DNA from: Sediminibacterium goheungense
GTDB taxonomy: Bacteria; Bacteroidota; Bacteroidia; Chitinophagales; Chitinophagaceae
Assembly (NCBI RefSeq): GCF_004361915.1
Contig: NZ_SNWP01000011.1
Location: forward strand, 1,054,001 to 1,118,000
Direction: 5' to 3'
DNA: 64,000 bases
Part shown: piece after piece, positions 35,079 through 44,560 of the stretch
How positions within the stretch are numbered: the stretch's first letter is position 1
Layout of the letters: each line of letters begins with the position of its first letter
Made by a program: the position numbers and the translations under genes
The notes under the pieces: generated by a model
What the model saw: only the letters and a program-made list of their open reading frames with translations
The model's database searches: none
What the model was told of the DNA's origin: nothing

Positions 35079-35110
35079 CAAAAGTAGGGTGCAATCACTG
35101 AGATTACCAA
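35079..35110 (-). promoter_or_regulatory. Promoter of the riboswitch-controlled methionine operon
   Basis: On the minus strand TTG (35110-35108) is followed after 21 bases by TACTTTTG (35086-35079), a full match to the Bacteroidota -7 element TAnnTTTG. Transcription should begin about 20 bases before the riboswitch P1 stem. Confidence 0.72.
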
Positions 35111-35246
35111 ATTTCGGAAAAAAATAAATTTGTTAATTACATAGAATCCTTATTGACAAAGGATTGTAGCTGATAAAAAAAAATCCTAACAGATGTTCGG
35201 ATGCAACAAAATCGCTCGCAGGATGTTCTTATCTTTACGTATCGCT

Positions 35247-38129
35247 ATGGCAAAAAAAACAGTAAAGGATACCAAAGAAAACCTTCAGCAATCCTGGGAT
35301 GAGCAAATTTCTGTATTCGGGGCACGTGAACACAATCTGAAAAATATAGATATCAGTATTCCCAAAAACAAACTGGTAGTGTTTACAGGTGTGAGTGGAA
35401 GCGGAAAATCATCTCTTGCATTTGACACTATTTATAATGAAGGGCAACGTAGGTATATGGAAAGTTTTAGTGCCTATGCCCGTCAGTTTATGGGTGATAT
35501 GGAACGCCCTGATGTAGATAAAATTACCGGTCTTTCACCTGTGATTTCAATAGAACAAAAAACAACCAATAAAAATCCCCGCTCAACAGTAGGTACTGTT
35601 ACAGAAGTGTATGACTTCATGCGTCTCCTCTTTGCAAGAATCGGAGAAGCTTATAGTTATAATACAGGTAGAAAAATGGTAAAGTTCAGTGAGGAAGAAA
35701 TCGTTGATAATATTTTTCAGAAATACCGACAGAAGAAAATTACTTTACTGGCACCATTGATCAGAGGCAGGAAAGGACATTACAGAGAGTTGTTTGAAGA
35801 TATCAGGAAGAAAGGTTTTCTGAAAGTAAGGGTTGATGGTGAGATCATAGACCTTACACCAAAACTTCAGGTAGACAGGTATAAGATACACGATATTGAA
35901 GTAGTCATCGATCGCTTACAGGTAACGGATGATATGCGGGTAAGGGTAAGTCAGAGTGTACAACAAACCCTTAAAATGGGAAAGGATCTGATGTTTCTGC
36001 TCGTGAATGATACCAGTAAAATCGTGCAGTATTCAAAACAGCTGATGTGCGATGAAACAGGTATCAGCTATGAAGAACCATCACCGAATGCTTTTTCCTT
36101 TAACTCGCCTTATGGAGCCTGCCCGGTTTGTAAGGGCCTAGGTAATGTATATTCTGTAAGTATGGAAGCTGTGATACCCGACAGATCCATCAGTATTAAG
36201 GAAGGAGGCATCGCTCCTTTGGGTGAACAAAGGGATGCTTATATGTTCCGCAATGTAGAAGCATTGGCTAAAAAAAATAAAATCAGTTTAGATAAACCTA
36301 TCAGGGAACTTCCGGAGAAATCACTCAATATTTTATTGTATGGCAATGCAGATGGTATTACAGAAGAGACCATCGATATCGATGATGTAACACCCGGAAT
36401 GCCGTACGAAGGTGTTTTTGAAGGTATTATTCCTATGTTGAAACGCTGGTTCACCGGAACAGGCAGTAGTGAAGCACTGCGTGAGTGGGTTGAACAGTTT
36501 ATGGAACTAAAAATCTGTGGTGAATGTAAAGGAGCGAGGCTAAAAAAAGAAAGCCTGTGGTTTAAAGTAGATGAAAAAAATATTTCAGAACTCAGTAACC
36601 TGAACCTGGATAAATTACATGCATGGTTTGAAGGCATTGAAAAAAGACTCGATACCAAACAAAATGTAATTGCAAAAGATATCCTGAAAGAAATCAGGGA
36701 ACGCTTACTCTTTTTGCTGGATGTAGGGTTAACATATCTGTCGCTCAACCGACCCTCCCGGACACTGAGTGGTGGAGAATCGCAGAGAATCAGGCTGGCA
36801 ACGCAGATCGGTTCACAGTTACAGGGTATTACCTATATACTGGATGAACCTTCTATCGGCCTGCATCAGCGAGACAATCACCAGCTGATAAAAGCACTTC
36901 AAAACCTGCGCAATATCGGGAATACGGTGTTGGTGGTTGAACATGATAAAGATATTATGTTGGCAGCCGATCATCTGGTAGATATTGGGCCGAGAGCAGG
37001 TACTTATGGTGGTCAGATTGTAGCAGCCGGAACACCTTCTGAGGTATTAAAAAGTAATTCTGAAACCGCTCAATACCTGAATGGGAAGAAGCGTATTGAA
37101 ATACCAGCAGAACGTAGAAAGGGAAATGGCAAGCTGCTTGAACTCAAAGGAGCAGCCGGTAACAACCTGAAGAATGTTAATGTGCAGTTTCCATTAGGAA
37201 AACTGATAGTGGTAAGTGGTGTAAGTGGGAGCGGTAAATCAACTTTAATCAATGAAACCCTCTATCCATTATTATCCAAGCATTGTTATAACAGCAGGGT
37301 AAGTCCGATGGAATTTAAAAGTATCAAAGGGCTTGAGCACATCGACAAAGTAATTGAAATTGATCAATCGCCCATTGGTAGAACACCCAGAAGCAATCCT
37401 GCTACCTATTGTGGTTTCTTTACTGAGATCCGGACATTGTTTGCATCTGTTCCAGAAGCCAAAATCAGGGGCTATAATGCTGGAAGATTTTCCTTCAATG
37501 TAAAAGGAGGTCGTTGTGATATGTGTGAAGGTGGGGGTATGCGGGTGATTGAGATGAATTTCTTACCTGATGTATATGTGCATTGTGAAAAATGCAATGG
37601 AAAAAGATACAATCGGGAAACCCTGGAAATCCGATACAAAGGAAAGTCTATAAGTGATGTATTGAACATGACAGTGGATGAGGCATGTGATTTTTTTCAA
37701 CCTGTTCATTATCTGTACAGGAAAGTAAAAGTATTACAGGAAGTGGGGTTGGGTTATATTACGCTGGGGCAGTCTGCTGTAACATTAAGTGGTGGAGAGG
37801 CCCAGCGTGTAAAACTGGCTACAGAACTGGGAAAAAAAGACACAGGTAAAACTTTTTATATTCTTGATGAACCTACTACCGGGTTACATTTTCAGGATAT
37901 ACGTCATTTGCTTGATGTGTTGAATAAACTGGTAGACAGGGGTAACACGGTGTTGGTAATTGAACATAACCTTGATGTGATCAAAGTAGCCGATCATATT
38001 ATTGATCTTGGGCCGGAAGGCGGCGATGGAGGAGGCATTATATTATTTGAGGGAACACCTGAAGAAATGATCAGCAACAAGAAAAGCCATACTGCCAGAT
38101 TTGTGAAGGAGGAGTTAGCAGCGAAGTAA
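35247..38129 (+). CDS. uvrA: Excinuclease ABC subunit A
   Basis: UvrA is the damage-sensing ATPase of nucleotide excision repair and works with UvrB and UvrC. This 960-residue protein has two ABC modules: Walker A GVSGSGKSSL (about 48) and GVSGSGKSTL (about 656), and signatures LSGGESQRIRLA (about 507) and LSGGEAQRVKLA (about 849). Zinc modules CPVCKG / CGECKG (about 291 and 421) and CDMCEG / CEKCNG (about 757 and 782) are complete, so this is a normal UvrA. The start at 35247 is preferred over an ATG at 35193 because a TATCTTTA -7-like element (35230-35237) lies between them and MAKKTVKD is a typical N-terminus. Confidence 0.97.
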   Translation: MAKKTVKDTKENLQQSWDEQISVFGAREHNLKNIDISIPKNKLVVFTGVSGSGKSSLAFDTIYNEGQRRYMESFSAYARQFMGDMERPDVDKITGLSPVISIEQKTTNKNPRSTVGTVTEVYDFMRLLFARIGEAYSYNTGRKMVKFSEEEIVDNIFQKYRQKKITLLAPLIRGRKGHYRELFEDIRKKGFLKVRVDGEIIDLTPKLQVDRYKIHDIEVVIDRLQVTDDMRVRVSQSVQQTLKMGKDLMFLLVNDTSKIVQYSKQLMCDETGISYEEPSPNAFSFNSPYGACPVCKGLGNVYSVSMEAVIPDRSISIKEGGIAPLGEQRDAYMFRNVEALAKKNKISLDKPIRELPEKSLNILLYGNADGITEETIDIDDVTPGMPYEGVFEGIIPMLKRWFTGTGSSEALREWVEQFMELKICGECKGARLKKESLWFKVDEKNISELSNLNLDKLHAWFEGIEKRLDTKQNVIAKDILKEIRERLLFLLDVGLTYLSLNRPSRTLSGGESQRIRLATQIGSQLQGITYILDEPSIGLHQRDNHQLIKALQNLRNIGNTVLVVEHDKDIMLAADHLVDIGPRAGTYGGQIVAAGTPSEVLKSNSETAQYLNGKKRIEIPAERRKGNGKLLELKGAAGNNLKNVNVQFPLGKLIVVSGVSGSGKSTLINETLYPLLSKHCYNSRVSPMEFKSIKGLEHIDKVIEIDQSPIGRTPRSNPATYCGFFTEIRTLFASVPEAKIRGYNAGRFSFNVKGGRCDMCEGGGMRVIEMNFLPDVYVHCEKCNGKRYNRETLEIRYKGKSISDVLNMTVDEACDFFQPVHYLYRKVKVLQEVGLGYITLGQSAVTLSGGEAQRVKLATELGKKDTGKTFYILDEPTTGLHFQDIRHLLDVLNKLVDRGNTVLVIEHNLDVIKVADHIIDLGPEGGDGGGIILFEGTPEEMISNKKSHTARFVKEELAAK

Positions 38130-38146
38130 GTAAGCTACAAGCTTCA

Positions 38147-38178
38147 AGCCGCAAGTTTTCAAATCTTTACTTGCAGCT
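38147..38178. terminator. Hairpin between convergent uvrA and GNAT genes
   Basis: AGCCGCAAGT (38147-38156) pairs with ACTTGCAGCT (38169-38178) with one G-T-type mismatch. The left side continues as a longer AAGCTACAAGCTTCAAGC tract whose partner appears to be lost into the GNAT stop region. It probably ends transcripts from both sides. Confidence 0.5.
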
Positions 38179-38625
38179 CTACTTGACCATTTCAATATGC
38201 GGAATATTGTCTTCGAGATACATGTCACTTACCTGTCCAAAGCCGAGTGATTCATAAAATTTTTGCAGGTATTGCTGTGCGCCTATCCGGATAGGTTGTT
38301 GCCCAAACAGTTGATAAGCGGTTTCAATGGCATTTTTCATCAATTCTTTGCCGGCACCTTTACCTCTGTAAGCGGGTGAGCTAACCACTCTTCCGATGGA
38401 AATTTCTTCAAAGGCAAGTCCGGCAGGTAATAAACGGCTATAAGCTACCAGTTTATCCTGATCCCAGCCCATCAGGTGCCATGACTGCTGATCTTTGCCG
38501 TCGGGATCGAGATAAGGACAATTCTGTTCCACTACAAAAACTTCGCTTCTCAGTTGCATAATGGCATATAATTCCTCAACAGTAAGGTTCTGGAAGCTTT
38601 TACAGTGCCATTTATATTGATTCAT
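38179..38625 (-). CDS. ElaA-family GNAT N-acetyltransferase
   Basis: A 148-residue acetyltransferase. The ElaA pattern is clear: LTVEELYAIMQLRSEVFVVEQNCPYLDPDGKD near the N-terminus, then the acetyl-CoA-binding motif IGRVVSSPAYRGKGAGKELM (about 76-95). The C-terminal segment is YLQKFYESLGF. The physiological substrate of ElaA proteins is not established. It has a full TATTTTTG -7 element just upstream. Confidence 0.9.
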   Translation of the reverse strand: MNQYKWHCKSFQNLTVEELYAIMQLRSEVFVVEQNCPYLDPDGKDQQSWHLMGWDQDKLVAYSRLLPAGLAFEEISIGRVVSSPAYRGKGAGKELMKNAIETAYQLFGQQPIRIGAQQYLQKFYESLGFGQVSDMYLEDNIPHIEMVK

Positions 38626-38648
38626 ATAGTAATATATAGATGAAGTGG

Positions 38649-38689
38649 CAAAAATAGTGGTAGTACCATATTTATTTCACAACTTTGGC
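38649..38689. promoter_or_regulatory. Divergent promoter region
   Basis: On the minus strand TATTTTTG (38656-38649) is a full TAnnTTTG match, with TTG 23 bases further up (38682-38680), for the GNAT gene. On the plus strand CAACTTTG (about 38680-38687) is a one-mismatch -7 element for the flavoprotein at 38727. The two promoters overlap, so the genes may compete for polymerase. Confidence 0.55.
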
Positions 38690-38726
38690 CCGCTGGTGAA
38701 AATATATTTCCCGGCCTTTCAGAAAT

Positions 38727-40193
38727 ATGAAAAAAAGAATTGCCATTATTGGTGCCGGTCCAGCCGGATTAACTGCAGCCTATTTGCTTGCTAAAGACGG
38801 ACAGTCTGTAACTGTTTTTGAAAAAGACCCTCAATATGTGGGCGGGATTTCACGGACAGAGTCTTATAAAGGATTTCATTTCGATATTGGAGGACACCGT
38901 TTTTTTTCCAAATCAAAAGAAGTAGAAGATTTCTGGACAGAAATATTAGGGGATGAAATGCTCGAAAGACCCAGAAGTTCGCGTATTTATTATAATCATA
39001 AATTCTTTTCATATCCACTTGTAGCATTTGAGGCTTTGAATAAACTGGGTATCATTGAAAGTGGTCTTTGTGTATTGAGTTACCTGAAAGCAAAAGTGTT
39101 TCCGATTAAAAATCCTACCAATTTTGAAGACTGGGTAACCAATCAGTTTGGTAAAAGGCTCTTTAATATTTTCTTCAAAACATACACAGAAAAAGTATGG
39201 GGTATCCCCTGTAAAGAAATCAGCGCCGACTGGGCAGCACAACGTATTAAGGGTTTATCGTTGAGCAGTGCCATCTGGAATGCTTTGTTTAAGCCATCTA
39301 AAAAGGCAGGTGATAAGGATAAGGTGATTAAAACGCTGATTGATTCTTTCCGTTACCCTAAACAGGGTCCGGGTATGATGTGGGAAGTGTGTGCTGAAAA
39401 AGCCAAAGCCAATGGAATGACACTCGAAATGAATTGTGGTGTTCAGCAGATTGCATTAAAGGACGGTAAATGGAGTGTACAAACAAACCATAAAGGTAAC
39501 TTCGGAGATTTCGATTATGTGCTTTCCTCTGCACCCATGCGGGAATTGGTTGCCAGTGTGGTGCCCGCTTTTCCGCAACCTGTATTGCATGCCGCTTCAT
39601 CATTGGGCTACCGGGATTTCCTCACGGTAGTATTGATTTGCCGCGATGAAGACGCATTCAGTGATAACTGGATTTATATTCACGATCCCAGTGTAAAAGT
39701 AGGGAGGGTGCAGAATTTTAAATCATGGAGTCCCTATATGGTGCCTGATCCTGCTATGGCTTGTTATGGGCTTGAATATTTCTGTTTTGAAGGCGATGGC
39801 TTGTGGGCCAGCAGCGACGAAACTTTAATAGCACTTGGTAAAAAAGAAATAGAAAAAATTGGTCTCACAAAAGGCAGTGCTGTTGTGGATGGTTATGTGG
39901 TTCGTCAACCTAAAGCTTATCCTGTGTATGATCAGGATTATAAAGAGCATGTAGAAAATATTCGACAGGCCATTAAAGCCTATCCGGGTTTATATCTTGT
40001 TGGTAGAAATGGAATGCATAAATACAATAACCAGGATCATAGTATGATGACTGCTATGCTGGCTGCTCAGAATATTATTGCAGGTAAAGAAGTCTATGAT
40101 TTATGGGAAGTGAATGAAGATGCGGAATACCATGAGGGTGGAAACCGCGGAGAAGAAAAGGTTGCAGGCAGAATGGTACCAGGAAAAGTATAA
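38727..40193 (+). CDS. Amine oxidase/UDP-galactopyranose mutase-like flavoprotein
   Basis: A 488-residue FAD protein. The N-terminal FAD motif is [21 protein letters not shown], with the acidic residue in VFEKD and a GGISRT loop. [21 protein letters not shown] is the hallmark of a group related to protoporphyrinogen oxidase and UDP-galactopyranose mutase. The C-terminal FAD segment includes [20 protein letters not shown]. Members are often linked to surface polysaccharide genes, but no such neighbours are present here, so the substrate is open. Confidence 0.85.
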   Translation: MKKRIAIIGAGPAGLTAAYLLAKDGQSVTVFEKDPQYVGGISRTESYKGFHFDIGGHRFFSKSKEVEDFWTEILGDEMLERPRSSRIYYNHKFFSYPLVAFEALNKLGIIESGLCVLSYLKAKVFPIKNPTNFEDWVTNQFGKRLFNIFFKTYTEKVWGIPCKEISADWAAQRIKGLSLSSAIWNALFKPSKKAGDKDKVIKTLIDSFRYPKQGPGMMWEVCAEKAKANGMTLEMNCGVQQIALKDGKWSVQTNHKGNFGDFDYVLSSAPMRELVASVVPAFPQPVLHAASSLGYRDFLTVVLICRDEDAFSDNWIYIHDPSVKVGRVQNFKSWSPYMVPDPAMACYGLEYFCFEGDGLWASSDETLIALGKKEIEKIGLTKGSAVVDGYVVRQPKAYPVYDQDYKEHVENIRQAIKAYPGLYLVGRNGMHKYNNQDHSMMTAMLAAQNIIAGKEVYDLWEVNEDAEYHEGGNRGEEKVAGRMVPGKV

Positions 40194-40197
40194 AAGA

Positions 40198-40248
40198 AAT
40201 CAGCCACTGATTCACAGATTTCTCTAATCTGCGAATCGGTGGCTGATT
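40198..40248. terminator. 23-bp palindrome of the AGCCAC family
   Basis: AATCAGCCACTGATTCACAG... (40198-40220) pairs with 40226-40248 with a 5-base loop. The two differences are G-T-type and would form wobble pairs in RNA. It lies between convergent genes and resembles the hairpins at 48190, 52077 and 62899. Confidence 0.72.
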
Positions 40249-40259
40249 ATCATTCAGGT

Positions 40260-41621
40260 TTATCTACCAGGTACAGGAATTACAGGAAGGCTTTCATTGC
40301 CGGATTCGTTCACACTCTGTACAGCAAAGAAATAATTGTCTTTGGAATAAGGTAACTGGTAAGATTTTTCAGTAGTAAATATTTTCTTCTGCCAAACCGG
40401 GCTGGTGGTTTCCCGAATCAGTACATAATAACCTTTTATTTTCCCTGTTTTTGGCGCAGACCATGTAATCAGGCTGTAATTGCTTAAACGGCGTGTTTCA
40501 ATTTTTACTTCTTCCGGCATTGCTGGCGCTTTTGAGAGATTGGCCAGATTGCTGAGGTTCATGGCAGTATTCTTACGGAGATATTCATAATCCATGAATT
40601 CAGGTAAATCGCCATATTGAATGCCATTTTCTACACGAACGTTTTGATGCTGGTGATAATAATTTTCATTCATTTCTGTAAAACGAACCGCAGCATACCC
40701 CTGCTCTATAAATGAAGTATGATCGCCACCGCGCAGGAAACGATCGTTTCTGTAAATCATGACTACTTCGAGGTTATCTACATAACGCTCTCCGATTTCT
40801 TTGGTATAACGTGCAAGCTGACGTGCTTTTCCATCATTCTCAAGACCCAACTGACGGATATTACGGATATTTTTTTCTGTTTCAAAAGCTGGAATGCCTT
40901 CACTGAATACACGAATGCGGGTATTGTCAATAATATTGGTTTCGCTGGTATTATTACTACCCATGATATCATTATTCAAAACGGCTTCAATATTCCAGCC
41001 TTCTTTTTTGGCTTTGGTTGCCATAAATTTTGCACCGAGTAAACCTTGTTCTTCTCCGCTTACTGCTACAAAGATGATAGTAGCAGGAAAGTTGCGCTGA
41101 CTCATTATCCTTGCACATTCAATAACGGCTGCGGTACCACTACCATCATCATTGGCTCCCGGTGCATCGCCTATACGATCCATAACACTGGTCCGCATAT
41201 TATCCAGGTGACCGCTGATGACAAAAATTCTTTTATCTGCCGTATCTGTGCCTTTTAAAATCGCCATTACGTTACCCAAAAGGATCGTACTATCTACTCT
41301 ACCTCCCTGAATAGGCTGCAAAGTAGTTGTATCAATAAAGGCAGTGAGACGGCCATTTGACTTTCTGGCGAATTCATTGAATTTCTGTAAAACCCAGTTC
41401 CTAGCCGCACCAATACCTCTGTTGGGATCCGTTTGTGTACTCAGTGTGTTGCGGGTGCCGAAACTTACCAGCTTGTAGATATAGGCTTTCAGTGAATCGG
41501 CACTCACTTCTTTTACCATTTTCTCGATCTCAGCATCACGTTGAACGATGGTTTGTGCATGAGAATGAACTGCAAATAACAAGGCACCTGCGAAGAAGAA
41601 TAATCGTAATAATTGTTTCAT
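40260..41621 (-). CDS. M28-family peptidase with C-terminal fibronectin-like domain
   Basis: A 453-residue exported metallopeptidase. The signal peptide (1-22) ends in HSHAQ. M28 zinc ligands are in VISGHLDNMR (His), GANDDGSGTA (Asp), VSGEEQGLLGAKFM (Glu pair), NNDIMGSN (Asp) and GGDHTSF (His). The last 85 residues (from about MPEEVKIETRRL) look like a fibronectin type III domain. The start at 41621 is preferred because it begins the signal peptide. It differs clearly from the other M28 gene at 28769 and is not a recent duplicate. The 154-base spacer to rarA holds an 8-bp inverted repeat TTTGTTTA/TAAACAAA (41669-41697). Confidence 0.9.
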   Translation of the reverse strand: MKQLLRLFFFAGALLFAVHSHAQTIVQRDAEIEKMVKEVSADSLKAYIYKLVSFGTRNTLSTQTDPNRGIGAARNWVLQKFNEFARKSNGRLTAFIDTTTLQPIQGGRVDSTILLGNVMAILKGTDTADKRIFVISGHLDNMRTSVMDRIGDAPGANDDGSGTAAVIECARIMSQRNFPATIIFVAVSGEEQGLLGAKFMATKAKKEGWNIEAVLNNDIMGSNNTSETNIIDNTRIRVFSEGIPAFETEKNIRNIRQLGLENDGKARQLARYTKEIGERYVDNLEVVMIYRNDRFLRGGDHTSFIEQGYAAVRFTEMNENYYHQHQNVRVENGIQYGDLPEFMDYEYLRKNTAMNLSNLANLSKAPAMPEEVKIETRRLSNYSLITWSAPKTGKIKGYYVLIRETTSPVWQKKIFTTEKSYQLPYSKDNYFFAVQSVNESGNESLPVIPVPGR

Positions 41622-41775
41622 AAGAAAGAATTGGACAATAAATCTATGAATAACATAGCTTTCTACCGTTTGTTTATCGGATGAGTCGGTAAACAAAGAG
41701 ATAGGAAGGGTGAATCCTTGTATGAATTCCTGAAGCTACCCTTATAAATAAAACAGGTACAGCGGTTATCCGGGA

Positions 41776-43056
41776 TCAATAGTTGTATTTGTCTTTCCAC
41801 CTTTCTTTGAGGAATTTCCGGAGTTCCAGTTCGCGGGCATTGTTACCAGGCTCATAGAATTTTGTGCCGGCAATTTTTTCCGGAAGGTATTCCTGGGGAA
41901 TGAAATTACCTTCACCCATATGAGAATATTGGTATCCTTTACCATAATTCATATTCTTCATGAGTTGTGTAGGTGCGTTTCTGATATGCATTGGCACCGG
42001 TAAGTCGCCCTGTTTCTGCACTACAGCGATTGCCATATCAATGGCTACATAAGAAGCATTACTTTTGGGCGAGGAGGCCAGATAAGTAGCACATTGTGAA
42101 AGAATGATCCGGCTTTCGGGATAGCCAATTTTGTTTACGGCATCGAAACAAGCATTGGCCAGTAACAAGGCATTGGGATTTGCATTGCCCACGTCTTCAC
42201 TGGCGAAAATAACCATCCTGCGGGCGATGAATTTTACATCTTCGCCACCTTCAATCATTCTTGCCAGCCAGTAAACAGCACCATTGGGATCACTGCCGCG
42301 CATACTTTTGATAAAGGCAGATATGATATCATAATGCTGCTCTCCCTGCTTATCGTAAAGTGCTACTTTTTTTTGTGCAATTTCCATTACCAGCACATCC
42401 GTAATAATAATGTCTTTGGTGTTGTTTTGTTTGAGGCTGGCTGTTTGTACCACCAGTTCAAAAAGGTTCAGTAGTTTACGGGCATCTCCGCCCGATATAT
42501 TAATGAGTGCAGCAGTTTCCTGTAAATGGATATTGAAAGATGAAAGAAAACTATCTTTTTCGGTTACCTGTTGTAATAAACGAATCAGATCGGCATCCTG
42601 TAAGGCCTTTAAAACATATACCTGGCAACGGCTCAATAAGGCGCTGTTGACTTCAAATGATGGGTTTTCTGTGGTGGCGCCTATCAATGTAATAATCCCT
42701 TTTTCAACGGCACCAAGTAAAGCATCCTGCTGTCCTTTATTGAAACGATGGATCTCATCTATGAATAAAACGGATCCGGGTTTGTGTCTGGCTTCTTCAA
42801 TCACTTCCCTCACGTCTTTTACGCCGCTGCTGATAGCACTCAGCTGGAAATAAGGGGCCTGTAAGCTATGTGCGATAATATTGGCAATGGTGGTTTTGCC
42901 AACACCTGGCGGTCCCCACAAAAGCATAGAGGGTATGCGCCCGTTTTCAATGGAGGTTCTTAAAATACTGCCCTTACCGGTCAGGTGTTCCTGACCAACA
43001 AGATCATCCAGTACAACCGGACGCATTCTTTCTGCTAAAGGAGCTGATGTATTCAC
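41776..43056 (-). CDS. rarA: Replication-associated recombination protein A
   Basis: A 426-residue AAA+ ATPase of the RarA/MgsA/WRNIP1 family, which acts at stalled forks with SSB. The N-terminus PLAERMRPVVLDDLVGQEHL is family-typical. Walker A is LLWGPPGVGKTTIAN (about 46-60), Walker B LFIDEIHRFNKGQQDALL, sensor 1 GATTENPSFEVNSALLSRC. The C-terminal tetramerisation domain contains GSDPNGAVYWLARMIEGGEDVKFIARR-type sequence. Full length, no oddities. Confidence 0.95.
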   Translation of the reverse strand: MNTSAPLAERMRPVVLDDLVGQEHLTGKGSILRTSIENGRIPSMLLWGPPGVGKTTIANIIAHSLQAPYFQLSAISSGVKDVREVIEEARHKPGSVLFIDEIHRFNKGQQDALLGAVEKGIITLIGATTENPSFEVNSALLSRCQVYVLKALQDADLIRLLQQVTEKDSFLSSFNIHLQETAALINISGGDARKLLNLFELVVQTASLKQNNTKDIIITDVLVMEIAQKKVALYDKQGEQHYDIISAFIKSMRGSDPNGAVYWLARMIEGGEDVKFIARRMVIFASEDVGNANPNALLLANACFDAVNKIGYPESRIILSQCATYLASSPKSNASYVAIDMAIAVVQKQGDLPVPMHIRNAPTQLMKNMNYGKGYQYSHMGEGNFIPQEYLPEKIAGTKFYEPGNNARELELRKFLKERWKDKYNY

Positions 43057-43084
43057 GCAGGTAAAATACTAAAAAGCAAAGGAA

Positions 43085-43606
43085 TTATGATGAATGATTG
43101 GATGGGATGGTAAAAAGATGACCAAACTTTTTTAGCATACCCAATGTAAGTATCACATGTGCAATCACTATAATACTGATAACAAGCATACAACCGGCAA
43201 CTGTTTTCAACAATGAAATAATAAGATCGGGTCGCATTCCTTTCGGGAGGTTAGGTTGGGATTCAATCATTTGTGTTACTAAATCACTTAAAGCAACAGG
43301 CCCCAGTGATAAAATACCGATTGCATTGATAAAAAACATACCTCCTATTACAAGACTTACATAAGCATTTACCTTGATCCAATCTTTTAAGGAAGGCTTA
43401 CAGCGTGCATTTCTCTCGATACCATTATTGAGAAATTTAAAACTTGTAAAAGTATAGATCACAATGCTCGCAAATAAAAATAACATCAGCCACATGGAAG
43501 GATTCATGAGTGCGGGTATCAATGTGAGCAATGTTATGAGCCCGAATAAAGCGCCAATGGGTAACATGATATAAGAGAGAACACGAAAAATCTTAAGAGA
43601 GCGCAT
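43085..43606 (-). CDS. Hypothetical four-TM membrane protein
   Basis: A 173-residue integral membrane protein with four hydrophobic segments (about 8-32, 38-57, 82-105 and 136-160). No family was recognised. It follows the transglutaminase gene by five bases and so probably belongs to the ATP-grasp/alpha-E/transglutaminase operon as its last gene. Confidence 0.65.
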   Translation of the reverse strand: MRSLKIFRVLSYIMLPIGALFGLITLLTLIPALMNPSMWLMLFLFASIVIYTFTSFKFLNNGIERNARCKPSLKDWIKVNAYVSLVIGGMFFINAIGILSLGPVALSDLVTQMIESQPNLPKGMRPDLIISLLKTVAGCMLVISIIVIAHVILTLGMLKKFGHLFTIPSNHSS

Positions 43607-43611
43607 ACCTT

Positions 43612-44550
43612 TTATTGTTGTTGACCCGCAAATGTATCAATTAAAATGGCAGCAGCAGGTGTGTTTTGTCTTTCCATATGCACATCATTCAGTTCTTCAA
43701 ATATGGCCCCATCTTCATAACCTACGGATACATATACTGACAATGATTGCTGGGCAGGGCCTTTGAATGTACCTTTTACAGGGCTGCAATCGGTAAAATC
43801 ATGACCAACGGCCAGTTTTACGTGGTGTTGGGTAACCCCTACATTATTGGTTGGATCAACGCCTAACCAGCCATAGCCAGGCACATAAGCTTCAACCCAG
43901 GCATGGGTAGCTCCTTCGCCCCGCATGCCATTTTTATTGGGGCAAATATACCCACTCACATACCGAGCAGGAATTTCCATCCTTCTTAATATTTCTAACA
44001 TTACATGGGCAAAATCCTGGCAAACACCTGCCTTTTTTTCCAGAATTTCATCCACACTGGATTCAATGGTGGTAATACCTTTTATATAAGTAAACTGCTG
44101 GTAAATAAATTCGCAACAATCTTTAATGATGATAGCTACCTGCTTATCCGGATGAAACAGTGCTTTGGCATAACGTTGTATTTCCACTTCTCTTTCAATT
44201 GGAGTGGCTGTACTGAGCGAAAGGAGTTGTATATCCTGTTCAACGGCAGGTAATAAACTGTCTGGTAAGCTACCTGGTAGCGCTTTTGTAACCCAGTCGG
44301 CAGTTCTGATCTTGAGTCTGCTGTCAATCACTAATTCCTGATGCGGGGCTAACAAATTGAAACTTCCTTTTTTGTTGTTCCAATAATCAAGTGAAATATA
44401 AACTTCAGGATTACCTGTTATTTTGATTTCATGTGATAGTATTTCCTGCTGTGCATCTGCGTACGGATATATTTTTATTTCGTTTACACTTTCTTTAACC
44501 GGTCGGTCGTATTGGTACTTTGTGATATGTTGTATACTGAATACAGGCAT
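43612..44550 (-). CDS. Transglutaminase-like protein of the ATP-grasp/alpha-E system
   Basis: A 312-residue cytosolic protein with an N-terminal bacterial transglutaminase-like domain (VFSIQHITKYQYDRPVKESVNEIKI-type) and a papain-like core. The catalytic Cys is in KKAGVCQDFAHVML (about 176), His in GATHAWVEAYVPGYGW (about 216) and Asp in GVDPTNN (about 229). It is the third component of a widespread gene trio with a circularly permuted ATP-grasp and an alpha-E protein, predicted to make or process a peptide-like product. The start at 44550 is used because the family begins there. Confidence 0.9.
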   Translation of the reverse strand: MPVFSIQHITKYQYDRPVKESVNEIKIYPYADAQQEILSHEIKITGNPEVYISLDYWNNKKGSFNLLAPHQELVIDSRLKIRTADWVTKALPGSLPDSLLPAVEQDIQLLSLSTATPIEREVEIQRYAKALFHPDKQVAIIIKDCCEFIYQQFTYIKGITTIESSVDEILEKKAGVCQDFAHVMLEILRRMEIPARYVSGYICPNKNGMRGEGATHAWVEAYVPGYGWLGVDPTNNVGVTQHHVKLAVGHDFTDCSPVKGTFKGPAQQSLSVYVSVGYEDGAIFEELNDVHMERQNTPAAAILIDTFAGQQQ

Positions 44551-44560
44551 GAAAATTACT

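Noticed and set aside
35193..35246. Upstream start for uvrA at 35193
   Set aside because: The added 18 residues do not fit the UvrA N-terminus, and a -7-like TATCTTTA box lies inside them.
28769..41621. Recent duplication of the two M28 peptidases
   Set aside because: The two proteins share only the metal-site motifs. One has a PA-like insertion and the other a fibronectin-like tail, so they are distant family members.
42410..42853. 147-codon plus-strand frame inside rarA
   Set aside because: It is a shadow of the highly conserved rarA gene, and its product is Ser/Cys/Leu-rich without a domain.
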